Counted from the first letter of the stretch, positions 48,265-58,136 are shown. The stretch: 64,000 bases of DNA from an uncultured Pelagibacteraceae bacterium (GCA_902564385.1 CACFAT010000004.1:1-64000); one strand, 5' to 3'. The notes: generated by a model from the letters alone, not told the origin. Program-made: numbers and translations.

Positions 48265-49590
48265 TTAACAGTCTAGAGTATTCTGTCTTTCCCATTTTGT
48301 AATTGGTTTGGACTTATCAAATTTTTCGTTATCATTAAAATCTTTTAATTCCGAAGTCCTTAACTTGACGTAACTTTTAATTACTTCTTTTCCAAATGCT
48401 TTATTCATTTCTTTATTATTTTCAATTTTATCAAGAGAATCTTTTAGTTCATTTGGTAATTTAGAAAGGTTTGGATATTTTTTATAATCCTCATACATAT
48501 TACAAAAAAGAGGCTTGCCAGGATTAATGCTTTTACTTAATCCCTCCATTCCTGCAGCTAATATACTAGCTTGAAGTAAATAAGGATTTGCGGATCCATC
48601 CATAAGTCTTAATTCAAATCTTCCCGGATCAGGAACCCTTATCATATGTGTACGGTTATTTCCCGTATATGATATACTGCTTGGAGACCATGTGGCACCA
48701 GATTTTGTTGGTGCAGCATTTATTCGTCTGTAACTATTTATTGTTGGATTAAAAAAAGTAGATAAGGATGAAGCATGTCTCATGATGCCTCCTAAAAAAT
48801 TATAAGCGATCTTGCTTAACCCAAGTTTATCATGTTTATCAAGAAAGATATTTTTCTTTCCTTTCCATAAAGAAATATGTGCATGACAACCGTTACCAGT
48901 CAAATTTTCAAAAGGTTTTGGCATAAATGTTGCTCTTAAATCATGCTTTTCTGCAATAGTTTTAACCATAAATTTAAAAAAAGCATGTCTATCAGCAGTT
49001 TTTAGACAATCTGAATAATCCCAATTCATTTCAAATTGCCCATTAGCATCTTCGTGGTCATTTTGATAAGGACCCCATCCCATTTCAATCATACAATCAC
49101 AAATTTCTTTTATAAGCTCATATCTTCTCATTAATGAAGACTGGTCATAACAAGGTTTAGATTGAGTATCTCTATTATCAGCAATTGTGTTCCCATCAGG
49201 AGAAATCAAAAAATACTCACACTCCACACCTGACTTCATGCTGTATCCCAATTCAGATAATTTTTTTATTTGTTTTTTTAACATCACTCTTGGTGAAGCA
49301 TCGACTGGTTTACCATTCATCCATAAATCTGAAGCCAACCAACCAACTTCTTTATTCCATGGTAGTTGAATTAAACTGTTAGGATCAGGTATTGCAAACA
49401 TATCAGAATCAGCTGGTGTCATATCTAGCCAGGCTGCAAATCCAGCAAATCCAGCACCATTTACTTGCATATCTTTTATTGCATGAGCAGGAACCAATTT
49501 TGATCTTAAGACACCAAATAAATCTACAAAACTTATCAAAAAATATTTAATTTTTTTTTGTTTTGAAATTTTAAATAAATTTTTTGCCAT
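48265..49590 (-). CDS. Type III glutamine synthetase-family protein, gamma-glutamylmethylamide synthetase-like
   Basis: YQNDHEDANGQFEMNWDYSDCLKTADRH, FMPKPFENLTGNGCHAHISLW, NSYRRINAAP, GRFELRLMDGSANPYL. Confidence 0.8.
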   Translation of the reverse strand: MAKNLFKISKQKKIKYFLISFVDLFGVLRSKLVPAHAIKDMQVNGAGFAGFAAWLDMTPADSDMFAIPDPNSLIQLPWNKEVGWLASDLWMNGKPVDASPRVMLKKQIKKLSELGYSMKSGVECEYFLISPDGNTIADNRDTQSKPCYDQSSLMRRYELIKEICDCMIEMGWGPYQNDHEDANGQFEMNWDYSDCLKTADRHAFFKFMVKTIAEKHDLRATFMPKPFENLTGNGCHAHISLWKGKKNIFLDKHDKLGLSKIAYNFLGGIMRHASSLSTFFNPTINSYRRINAAPTKSGATWSPSSISYTGNNRTHMIRVPDPGRFELRLMDGSANPYLLQASILAAGMEGLSKSINPGKPLFCNMYEDYKKYPNLSKLPNELKDSLDKIENNKEMNKAFGKEVIKSYVKLRTSELKDFNDNEKFDKSKPITKWERQNTLDC

Positions 49591-49607
49591 CTAATAACGT
49601 AACACAA

Positions 49608-49772
49608 TTATTTAAAAAATGATAAAAAGAAATCTTTGTAATAAATTAAATTTACACCAATAATAATCAATATCGCTATAATTACTCCATACTTTGCTTT
49701 TGGCCATGCAAGACGTGCCATTTTGCTAGGAGTTTTATTTTCATTTTGATTATTTTCTTCAGAATTTTGCAT
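49608..49772 (-). CDS. Small single-TM protein of unknown function
   Basis: From internal start MQNSEENNQNENKTPSKMARLAWPKAKYGVIIAILIIIGVNLIYYKDFFLSFFK; the upstream ORF-track start at 49790 would lie inside a terminator hairpin. Confidence 0.5.
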   Translation of the reverse strand: MQNSEENNQNENKTPSKMARLAWPKAKYGVIIAILIIIGVNLIYYKDFFLSFFK

Positions 49773-49810
49773 TAAAAAAAAAGAGGGCACAGTATTTCAT
49801 GCGCCCTCTT
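49773..49810 (-). terminator. Minus-strand intrinsic terminator downstream of amt/small-ORF unit
   Basis: On minus strand AAGAGGGC...GCCCTCTT followed by a run of T. Confidence 0.8.
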
Positions 49811-49817
49811 AAAAGTT

Positions 49818-50039
49818 TTAACCGTCTGTTATATTGCTTTTCCAGTCGTTAGCACTAGGTTTTTTTCTGACAATTGCATTCATCTTACCATCTTCTTGTT
49901 TAGATGAAATAACATGCCAGCCAACCCAAATAAGAATTGCTATTATAACTAGCACTCCTTCCGAACCAACACCTGGATAGACAGATCCTTGTACCTCAGA
50001 GGCACTTAAATGATCTATCCAATTTGATACTGTTGCCAT
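49818..50039 (-). CDS. Small single-TM protein (73 aa) directly downstream of amt
   Basis: MATVSNWIDHLSASEVQGSVYPGVGSEGVLVIIAILIWVGWHVISSKQEDGKMNAIVRKKPSANDWKSNITDG; 13 nt from amt stop. Confidence 0.6.
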   Translation of the reverse strand: MATVSNWIDHLSASEVQGSVYPGVGSEGVLVIIAILIWVGWHVISSKQEDGKMNAIVRKKPSANDWKSNITDG

Positions 50040-50052
50040 TTACATACCTCCT

Positions 50053-51453
50053 TTATCTACTGGCCGAGACTACAGCTTTTTCGTCTTCTTTAGCCTCTTC
50101 CATAATTGTATAGTCAAGTCCTGCAAGTTCTACTTCTCTTGGTATTCTTAATTTACCCATTCCGTGAAGAACTTTTGCAATTATATATCCAGGAAGCATA
50201 CCCAGTACAAAAAACATTATTATTGCACCGATAAACATTCCAAGAGGATTAATTGCTGCATAATTAGTTCCATCCCACATAGCTCCAACACTGTATCCAG
50301 ATGAAGGATAACCATTTAAAACGAAACCACATATTACAAGACCAACAAATCCAGCATAACCATGAACAGCTACCGCTCCAACTGCATCGTCGATTTTATA
50401 TTTTTTCTCGACCCAGTAATGCATTTTGTAAGCTATAACTACTCCGATCATACCGATTATCATTGATTGTATTGGATGATATAAATCATTACCTGCAGAT
50501 GCACATATTATTCCCGCAAGTCCTGATGAATAAGTCCAGAAAGGATCTCCCTTCGAGACCACATACCCTGCTAACAACCCTCCAGATAACGACATTAAAA
50601 AGTTCATCGTTATTCCACTAAGTGTGGTGGGAGTTAGGTAGATGTTCGTTGCAGTAAAGAAAGTTACACCTTCCATACCATATTCAGGTCCAAGATCATA
50701 AATCGGAACATTACATGCAGCGTAAAAGCCCCAAAAACCTGTATAGATTAAGAATAATCCAACAGTCACTAACCAAGGATTTCTTGGTCCAATGTTTCTT
50801 GGTTCTCCGCTAGATGAAAATTTTCCAATTCTTGGTCCTAAAACAATTAGAACACCTAAGGCAAAACCTCCGGCAATCGCGTGAATTACTCCGGAAGCAT
50901 AAGCATCGTGATATCCTAATATTTTTAACATCCATCCATCAAAATGCCATCCCCATGAAGCATCTATTGTCCAGAAAACAGATCCAATTGCAATTGCAAG
51001 TATTCCAAATGCAAAAGTAGTTATCCTTTCAATAACCGCTCCAGATACAATTGAAGCTGCAGTCCATGAAAATAATAAAAAGGCTGCCCAGAAGACACCC
51101 ATTATATGATCATTAAGATTTACGGCCATCAATGCATTTGTAGGATTAGCAAGATCATTTCCACCAAATCCACCTCCAAGAACTAGACCAGTACTTTCGG
51201 TCATAATCGAAGGAGCTAATCCGGGTCCTGTTGGAAATGCCCAGTATATCCACCAACCAAAGAAAAACCATGTGACTGTTACCAGTGGTATCAGCATTGT
51301 ATTTTTCATAAGAGTGTGTTGGTGATGTTTGTAACGAGATGCCCCAACTTCATACATACAGAAACCCACGTGGATCAAAAACATAAGAACCACAGTTACC
51401 CAATAGTAAAATTCTGTAAATAAGGTTGTGAGAGCACCTAATTGATCAGTCAT
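50053..51453 (-). CDS. amt: Amt/MEP/Rh-family ammonium (or methylammonium) transporter, divergent
   Basis: ~11 TM; twin-His regions DAYASGVIHAIAGGFALGVL and AVGAVAVHGYAGFVGLVICG. Confidence 0.82.
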   Translation of the reverse strand: MTDQLGALTTLFTEFYYWVTVVLMFLIHVGFCMYEVGASRYKHHQHTLMKNTMLIPLVTVTWFFFGWWIYWAFPTGPGLAPSIMTESTGLVLGGGFGGNDLANPTNALMAVNLNDHIMGVFWAAFLLFSWTAASIVSGAVIERITTFAFGILAIAIGSVFWTIDASWGWHFDGWMLKILGYHDAYASGVIHAIAGGFALGVLIVLGPRIGKFSSSGEPRNIGPRNPWLVTVGLFLIYTGFWGFYAACNVPIYDLGPEYGMEGVTFFTATNIYLTPTTLSGITMNFLMSLSGGLLAGYVVSKGDPFWTYSSGLAGIICASAGNDLYHPIQSMIIGMIGVVIAYKMHYWVEKKYKIDDAVGAVAVHGYAGFVGLVICGFVLNGYPSSGYSVGAMWDGTNYAAINPLGMFIGAIIMFFVLGMLPGYIIAKVLHGMGKLRIPREVELAGLDYTIMEEAKEDEKAVVSASR

Positions 51454-51569
51454 ATTTCTCTCTCCTATTAATAGTTAATAGACTCTATGAAATTTTTTTT
51501 ACGCTGACAATTTTATTTTATTTATAAAAAGTAGAAGTTAATAATTATTTTATCAACTTGAAATTGAAA

Positions 51570-51980
51570 TTAGAATTTTAAATATGCTTTTTTAAGGTCA
51601 ACCAGAGGATGATTCGGGGACATTTGAAACTTTACCAATAATTCTCTAGCTATCATATCTCTATCCTGCTGATTATTAGGTAATTTTATTTTACTTGGTA
51701 TCGTTACCCAACCGTTAGCATTTCTATCGAATACAGCAGGTCTATTTTCTTCATATCCCATATGAACATCTTCTAACCAATTAAGATCATCCCAACCCAT
51801 AGCTTCTATATATTTTTTTAAAAATGGAGTGAGTCGACTATAGTCAGGCAAAAGATTAACGTCATATCGATAGCCAATTGTTTGGCCAATCATTTTTTCT
51901 CTAGCAGTCTCTTTTTTCTTTCCTAATTGACCTTTGATCTCTTTTGATTTGACTTTTTTCTTACCTTTTTTCTTTGGCAT
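51570..51980 (-). CDS. Uncharacterised Lys-rich-N-terminus protein linked to mgsC
   Basis: 136 aa MPKKKGKKKVKSKEIKGQLGKKKETAREKMIGQTIGYRYDVNLLPDYSRLTPFLKKYIEAMGWDDLNWLEDVHMGYEE...; 8 nt downstream of MgsC-like gene. Confidence 0.65.
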   Translation of the reverse strand: MPKKKGKKKVKSKEIKGQLGKKKETAREKMIGQTIGYRYDVNLLPDYSRLTPFLKKYIEAMGWDDLNWLEDVHMGYEENRPAVFDRNANGWVTIPSKIKLPNNQQDRDMIARELLVKFQMSPNHPLVDLKKAYLKF

Positions 51981-51988
51981 ATTTGCTA

Positions 51989-53380
51989 TTAGATTTTATG
52001 GAAATCTTTAACTCCTACTGTATGATTTGTTCCTGCAAGAGGCACTTTAGCTAAAGCAGACGCCTCCATTGTTAATGCAGCCATATCTTCTGGTTCTAGC
52101 GAGTGAATATTTGTTTTTCCACATGCTCTAGCCAACAATTGAGCCTCCAATGTCATCGCATGCAAGTAATTATAAACTCTTAATGCTGCATCATCAGGAT
52201 TTAATCTTTTTCTTAATTTTGGATCTTGAGTAGCAACTCCTACTGGACATCTACCGGTATGACAGTGATAGCAATGACCTGCGGGAACACCCATTTCTTT
52301 TTCAAAATTAGATTCTGGTATTTCTTTATTGCAATTTAATGCCACCATTGCGCCTGTTCCGATTGCAATTGCGTCTGCACCAAGTGCTAAAGCTTTAGCC
52401 ATATCTGCTCCATCTCTAACACCACCTGCATAAATTAAAGTTACCTTTCCAGTTTTACCTACATCATCCAAAGCTCTTCTTGCTTCTCTAATTCCTGCTA
52501 TTCCTGGGATACCTGTGTTTGCAGCTGCAATGTGTGGTCCAGCACCTGTTGAACCTTCCATTCCATCAAGATAAATTGAATCTGGATCGCATTTTGCTGC
52601 CATCCTTACATCATCATACACTTTAGCTGCTCCAAGTTTTAATTGAATTGGCACCTTGTTTTTTGTTAATTCTCTAAGCTCTTGAACTTTTAAAGCTAAA
52701 TCATCTGGACCTAGCCAATCTGGATGTCTTGCTGGAGATCTTTGATCAATACCTGCAGGTAGCGATCTCATTTCTGCGACTTGATCGGTAACTTTTTGAC
52801 CCATCAAATGACCACCCATTCCAACTTTTTGTCCTTGTCCAATAAATACCTCAATTCCATCAGCTAGTTGTGCATGGTGTGGGTTAAAACCGTATCTTGA
52901 TTGTATGCATTGATAAAACCATTTTTCTGAATATCTTCTCTCATCTGGTATCATTCCACCTTCACCAGAACATGTTGCGCTACCAGCCATTGTAGCACCT
53001 CTTGCCAATGCAGTTTTTGCTTCATAAGATAGAGCTCCAAAACTCATTCCCGTAATGTAAACTGGAATATCAAGCTCAATTGGATTTTCACATCTTGGAC
53101 CAATAATAGTTTTAGTCTCACATTTTTCTCTGTAACCTTCAATAACAAATCTTGTTAATGTACCTGGCAAGAAAACTAGATCATCAAAAGTAGGTATCTT
53201 TTTCATCAAAGCCATTCCTCTCATTCTGTATCTCCCTAATTCCGCTTTGATATGAATGTCGTCCATAACTTCTGGAGTAAAAATAGCGTTATGTCCCAAT
53301 AAACTTTTGTTTCTTGAAGCTATTCCATTACCATTAGAATGTCCGTTTGACTTTCCATTACCATTTTTTTTCTTTGCCAT
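51989..53380 (-). CDS. mgsC: FMN-binding glutamate synthase-family protein, N-methylglutamate synthase subunit C-like (GlxD)
   Basis: ITGMSFGALSYEAKTALARGA, GEGGMIPDER, QLKLGAAKVYDDVR, DSIYLDGMEGSTGAGPH, HCHTGRCPVGVATQDP Cys cluster. Confidence 0.85.
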   Translation of the reverse strand: MAKKKNGNGKSNGHSNGNGIASRNKSLLGHNAIFTPEVMDDIHIKAELGRYRMRGMALMKKIPTFDDLVFLPGTLTRFVIEGYREKCETKTIIGPRCENPIELDIPVYITGMSFGALSYEAKTALARGATMAGSATCSGEGGMIPDERRYSEKWFYQCIQSRYGFNPHHAQLADGIEVFIGQGQKVGMGGHLMGQKVTDQVAEMRSLPAGIDQRSPARHPDWLGPDDLALKVQELRELTKNKVPIQLKLGAAKVYDDVRMAAKCDPDSIYLDGMEGSTGAGPHIAAANTGIPGIAGIREARRALDDVGKTGKVTLIYAGGVRDGADMAKALALGADAIAIGTGAMVALNCNKEIPESNFEKEMGVPAGHCYHCHTGRCPVGVATQDPKLRKRLNPDDAALRVYNYLHAMTLEAQLLARACGKTNIHSLEPEDMAALTMEASALAKVPLAGTNHTVGVKDFHKI

Positions 53381-54235
53381 TTAAATTGCTCCTTTTTTTT
53401 CTGTAGGTTCAAGAGCATCGTAATTCCAAAGTTTTTTTCCTGCTACAACTTTGGTCATCTTAGAAACATCGAAGTTTTCTCCGATCTCCGCAACCTTTAA
53501 TTTTCTTTTAAGCCAGTCTTGATCTGAATCAGTTAACTCAGCTTCGACAGCATCACTACCAAATGATCCAATTTTTCCACCTACAAAAATTGTCCCATCA
53601 TACATAGAGTCTCCTAAATTTATTCCAACGTCTCCAAGAATAATAATTCGCCCTCTCTGCATCATAAAACCTGTAAAAGCACCAGCATCTCCGCCAATAA
53701 TTATTGTTCCACCTTTTTGATCAATTCCTGTTCTGGCACCTACGCTTCCTTTGCATATCAGATCTCCACCTCTAATTGCCGCACCAAAACATGAACCTGC
53801 ATTTTTTTCAATTACTACTTTTCCTGCCATCATATTTTCTGCACATGACCATCCCACTCTTCCATTAATTCTAACAATAGGACCATCCATTGATCCACAT
53901 CCAAAGTATCCTAAGCTACCTTCAAATATTAAATTTAATTTATTGAGGATTCCAACTCCCAAACTATGTTTCCCTTGAGGGTTTTTTATTACAATTGTTC
54001 CGTATCCATCTTTCATTAATTCATCAATTTTTTTATTTGCTTCACGACAATCCATGTTCTTAACGTCAATTTCAGTTCTTTTGTTAAAATCTACATCATA
54101 TGTCCCAAAGTAATAAAAATTCTCAGCCTCATCTGGATTAAAAAATTTTTGTTGTGTTTTTCCAGTTAAGACTTCTGTATGAAGTCCCATTGATTGAGCT
54201 TTACTTTTTTTTTCTGATGTTTTTAAATTTGCCAT
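53381..54235 (-). CDS. mgsB: GXGXG-domain protein, N-methylglutamate synthase subunit B-like (GlxC)
   Basis: FGCGSMDGPIVRINGRVGWSCAENMMAGKVVIEKNAGSCFGAAIRGGDLICKGSVGARTGIDQKGG repeats. Confidence 0.83.
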   Translation of the reverse strand: MANLKTSEKKSKAQSMGLHTEVLTGKTQQKFFNPDEAENFYYFGTYDVDFNKRTEIDVKNMDCREANKKIDELMKDGYGTIVIKNPQGKHSLGVGILNKLNLIFEGSLGYFGCGSMDGPIVRINGRVGWSCAENMMAGKVVIEKNAGSCFGAAIRGGDLICKGSVGARTGIDQKGGTIIIGGDAGAFTGFMMQRGRIIILGDVGINLGDSMYDGTIFVGGKIGSFGSDAVEAELTDSDQDWLKRKLKVAEIGENFDVSKMTKVVAGKKLWNYDALEPTEKKGAI

Positions 54236-55164
54236 ACTTTAACTTCTCCATCAAAAGGATCATAAGTTTCGATTTCTTGTGGTAATATTGATCTTATTGC
54301 AATTTCCTCTGACCCCATTGCAACTAAATCATCAGACTCATACAATACTAGTGGTTTTGCAGCCATTGTATCTTTCGCCATTCCTAAACTATCTTTTGTA
54401 GCAACAAAATAAGTAAATACCCCATCTAAACCGACGAGAGATTCTTTCATTCCCTCTTCTAATGTAGCTCCATTTCTCATTTTTTCTGCAAGATATACAG
54501 CGATTAATTCCGAGTCACATTCTGACATAAATCTCATGCCCTTGTTTTCCAATACTCTTCTATTATTCCAATAGTTTGTTAATTGTCCATTATGAACGAC
54601 TGACACATCGCTAAAAGGATAACCCCAAAATGGGTGAGCAGATTTAATATCCACTCCTGACTCTGTTGCCATTCTAGCATGACCAATTGCATGTGTCCCG
54701 ACAACTTTATCTAAATTATATCTGTTACAAACTACTTCAGCATTTCCTAAATCTTTAATTACCTCTAGAGATTTTCCCATAGATAATATTTCTACACCTT
54801 CAACACTTTCTATTTTTTGAGAAAATTCCATTAAATCTTTGTCATATTGAATTTCATATCGCAATGAATAAGGAAGAATTCTATCCTCTTTTATCACTTT
54901 AGCGCCTAGCTCAGAAAGATAAGAATCAACAATTTTTTTTCTTTCGTCATAAACTGATACATCTTCTTTTACTGAAGAACTTCCCTCTGCAACATTTTCA
55001 CCAACCTTAAATCGCATGATGAAATTTTGACCGTCAGTTTTTCCGTATAGAGCGTATCCAGTTGAATCTTCTCCTCTATGCTTTAATGCTTGAAGCATAC
55101 CCTGAAGTTCAAAACCAACGTTTGAAGTATTTCCTCTATGAATTAATCCTGCAATCCCGCACAT
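54223..55164 (-). CDS. mgsA: Class II glutamine amidotransferase, N-methylglutamate synthase subunit A-like (GlxB)
   Basis: N-terminal MCGIAGLIHRG (Cys nucleophile), GHARMATESGVDIKSAHPF, VHNGQLTNYWNNRR, CDSELIAVYL. Confidence 0.87.
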   Translation of the reverse strand: MCGIAGLIHRGNTSNVGFELQGMLQALKHRGEDSTGYALYGKTDGQNFIMRFKVGENVAEGSSSVKEDVSVYDERKKIVDSYLSELGAKVIKEDRILPYSLRYEIQYDKDLMEFSQKIESVEGVEILSMGKSLEVIKDLGNAEVVCNRYNLDKVVGTHAIGHARMATESGVDIKSAHPFWGYPFSDVSVVHNGQLTNYWNNRRVLENKGMRFMSECDSELIAVYLAEKMRNGATLEEGMKESLVGLDGVFTYFVATKDSLGMAKDTMAAKPLVLYESDDLVAMGSEEIAIRSILPQEIETYDPFDGEVKVWQI

Positions 55165-55181
55165 ATAATTTCCTTATTAAA

Positions 55182-56651
55182 TTATGGTAAACAATCCAGA
55201 TAAGTATCAAGATCCCATTGTGTTGTTGCACCCAAGAATTTTTCCCACTCATCTCGTTTGTACCAATTAAATACTTTATACATTTCATCTGGCATTGATG
55301 ATTTTATTACCTCATCTTCCGCCAATCTATCTAAAGCTTCACCTAAACTTAGTGGAAGTTTTTTAACATCTTTACCAGCTTTTTGAGCTTCGTATATATT
55401 TCTAGACTCTGGTTTAGCTGGTTTCATTTTTTTAGATATTCCCTCATCACAAGCTTTAAGTAATGCTGCACCTAATAAATATGGGTTATGCATAGAGTCA
55501 ACTGATCTGTACTCGAATCTACCTGGAGCAGATACTCTTAGACCACATGTTCTATTTTGATAACCCCAGTCAGCATAAACTGGTGCCCAAAAACCTTGAT
55601 CCCATAATCTTCTATATGAGTTCACTGTCGAAGAACCAATTGCTGTTAAAGCTGGCAAGTGTTTCATTATCCCTGCAATTGATTGTAATCCAATCTTTCC
55701 AGGCAATTGCATATCCTTAGTATCTGGCATGAAAGTATTAGTTCCACCGGATACATAGCTAAAGACTTCTTCTACACCTGGAAGTTTTTTGTTACCCAAT
55801 TTGTTTACTGATACTTTTCCACCTTTCCACAAAGACATGTTGGTATGACATCCACTTGCTGAAACTCCCATAAATGGTTTAGTCATAAAGCAAGCTATAA
55901 GATTATGTTCTCTTGCTACTTGAGCACAAATTTGTCTATACGTAGATAATCTATCAGCATTTCTTAAAACATTATCAAATGTCCAGTTAAGCTCTAATTG
56001 ACCAGGAGCATCTTCATGGTCACCTTGGATCATATCAAGACCCATCGCTTTTGCGTATTCAATAACCTTCATAAACACAGGTCTTAATGATTCAAATTGA
56101 TCAATATGATAACAGAAAGGTTTTGAGAAACCTTGTCCAGTTGGAGTTCCGTCAGGATTTTTTGTTAACCACATCATTTCAGGCTCTGTTCCAACTCTTA
56201 ATTCTAATCCATGTTTCTTTTTGAACTCATTCATGAAAATTCTAAGATTACCTCTGCAGTCACTTGTTAAATGACCACCTGGATTTTTTCTTTCTTCTCT
56301 ATTTCTAAAACATGTAACAAAAACTCTTCCAACTCTCTTATCCCAAGGCAATTGAACAAAAGTTTCTGGATCAGGTATTCCTACCAATTCCATAGCCTCT
56401 GGACCATAACCAATATAATTATTATGACGATCTAAAAATAAGTTTGCTGTTGCTCCATAAACCAATTGAAAACCTTTTTCTGCAGTTCTTTCCCAGTGGT
56501 CTGCCGGTATTCCTTTTCCAACAACTCTTCCAGTTACTGAAATAAATTGATAATAGATATAAGTAATTCCTAATTCGTTTATTTTTTCTCTAACTTTTTT
56601 GACGAGTTTAGCTCTACCTGGTTGGTTTACGTGTTTTTCAAGATCCGTCAT
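55182..56651 (-). CDS. gmaS: Type III glutamine synthetase-family, gamma-glutamylmethylamide synthetase-like
   Basis: QGDHEDAPGQLELNWTFDNVLRNADRL, FMTKPFMGVSASGCHTNMSLW, NSYRRLWDQGFWAP, GRFEYRSVDSMHNPYLLGAALL; adjacent to mgsABC-like genes. Confidence 0.75.
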   Translation of the reverse strand: MTDLEKHVNQPGRAKLVKKVREKINELGITYIYYQFISVTGRVVGKGIPADHWERTAEKGFQLVYGATANLFLDRHNNYIGYGPEAMELVGIPDPETFVQLPWDKRVGRVFVTCFRNREERKNPGGHLTSDCRGNLRIFMNEFKKKHGLELRVGTEPEMMWLTKNPDGTPTGQGFSKPFCYHIDQFESLRPVFMKVIEYAKAMGLDMIQGDHEDAPGQLELNWTFDNVLRNADRLSTYRQICAQVAREHNLIACFMTKPFMGVSASGCHTNMSLWKGGKVSVNKLGNKKLPGVEEVFSYVSGGTNTFMPDTKDMQLPGKIGLQSIAGIMKHLPALTAIGSSTVNSYRRLWDQGFWAPVYADWGYQNRTCGLRVSAPGRFEYRSVDSMHNPYLLGAALLKACDEGISKKMKPAKPESRNIYEAQKAGKDVKKLPLSLGEALDRLAEDEVIKSSMPDEMYKVFNWYKRDEWEKFLGATTQWDLDTYLDCLP

Positions 56652-56718
56652 TCTTCCCCCTTTGAATTTTCAGATCAAAAAGGTAACTGAAAAAAAAACG
56701 TTTGTCTACTTAGATAAA

Positions 56719-58047
56719 TTAGCTCCAAGGAAACGGACTGTTCGATGTCGGATGAAGTTTTCCTTTTTCATATCTATCGAACCTAAACGGTTTTAATAAT
56801 TCACTTTCATGACCTAAAATTTCTTGTGCAACAAGGTGACCAACACCTATCATTTTATAACCATGATTTGCATCTGCAATCATGTAAACATTTTCAAAAA
56901 ATCTATCGAATATCGGGAATGAATCTGGAGTTAAACAACCCAATCCTCCTGATGGTCCCTTTCTATACAGATGAGATTTACCAACAAAACGTTTTTGAAT
57001 ATGTGCAAGTGCTGAAGTCCACATATCAGAAAATTTATCAGTAGTTTGATATTCTGGAGAATCTATCCCATACGGATCAACATTAACTTCATCAAAATGT
57101 TTTTGAACAATGTAAGGTGATGTTCCACCTTGAACTCCCAATCCTTCAATATCAGGTTTATAATAAATACCCCATAAGTCTTCTGTAATTATTTTACCAT
57201 CTTTGTCAGAATAAAGTGGCGCATCTGTATCAACATGAATTACTGGAGGCGGTTTACCTTCATTAGTTTTTAAATAATCTGCATCCACACCCAATACACC
57301 TTCTTGTAAAAACCAGTACTTCCACATTTCAACTTCATGCATTTTTCCATTTTTAGCATCTTTTATGTTTGTAGTTTTTGGTAACTCCAACATATTCCAA
57401 AAATCTCTTACCCATGGTCCTGCTCCAATAACTACCTGATCACAATCAATTGTACCTTTATCTGTAACCACGCCAGTAATTGCATTGCTGTTGCTCCCTC
57501 TTTTAAAACCTGTAACCTTTACTCCTTTATGAACGTTTACACCGTTTGAATTTGCTTTTTTCTCCAGTGCTTTAATTGAGTCCTTATTAAATGCATATCC
57601 ACCTTTTTTTTCATGCAAGACTGATGTAATACCTTTTGCTTGCCAATCACTAAAAATTCCTTGCATATATTTCATGCAATCTTTTTCACCTTCTATAAAT
57701 TCTGATTCATATCCAATAGCTTTTTGTTGTTCATAAATACTTGCAACATCTTTATGCATTACTTCCGGAGAAATTTGCATATAGCCAACAGCATTATATT
57801 TAAATGCCTCTGGATCACTTTCCCAAACACTAACTGAATGAGCCATTAATTCTCTCATTGCTGGTTGAAAATAATTATTTCTAACAACTCCACATGCAAT
57901 TCCACTTGCACCTGCAGCAGTGTCTTTTTTTTCTAAGACAACTACATCGTTTGGATTTTTATATTTTTCGGAAAGTTTCCAAGCAGTACTTAACCCGTGA
58001 ATTCCTCCACCAATTATTACAACTTTTGCTTTTGTCGGTAACGACAT
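56719..58047 (-). CDS. FAD-dependent oxidoreductase (DAO/sarcosine oxidase beta/MgdA-like)
   Basis: KVVIIGGGIHGLSTAWKLSEKY (Rossmann), VVLEKKDTAAGASGIACGVVRNNYF, GGLGCLTPDSFPIFDRF. Confidence 0.83.
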   Translation of the reverse strand: MSLPTKAKVVIIGGGIHGLSTAWKLSEKYKNPNDVVVLEKKDTAAGASGIACGVVRNNYFQPAMRELMAHSVSVWESDPEAFKYNAVGYMQISPEVMHKDVASIYEQQKAIGYESEFIEGEKDCMKYMQGIFSDWQAKGITSVLHEKKGGYAFNKDSIKALEKKANSNGVNVHKGVKVTGFKRGSNSNAITGVVTDKGTIDCDQVVIGAGPWVRDFWNMLELPKTTNIKDAKNGKMHEVEMWKYWFLQEGVLGVDADYLKTNEGKPPPVIHVDTDAPLYSDKDGKIITEDLWGIYYKPDIEGLGVQGGTSPYIVQKHFDEVNVDPYGIDSPEYQTTDKFSDMWTSALAHIQKRFVGKSHLYRKGPSGGLGCLTPDSFPIFDRFFENVYMIADANHGYKMIGVGHLVAQEILGHESELLKPFRFDRYEKGKLHPTSNSPFPWS

Positions 58048-58136
58048 GAACGAACTTTAATTTTTTAGCAAAGGAAAGAATATAATAATTTTTATATATA
58101 ATTTATATAAATTCTAAATATTTATTAGATTTTTAT

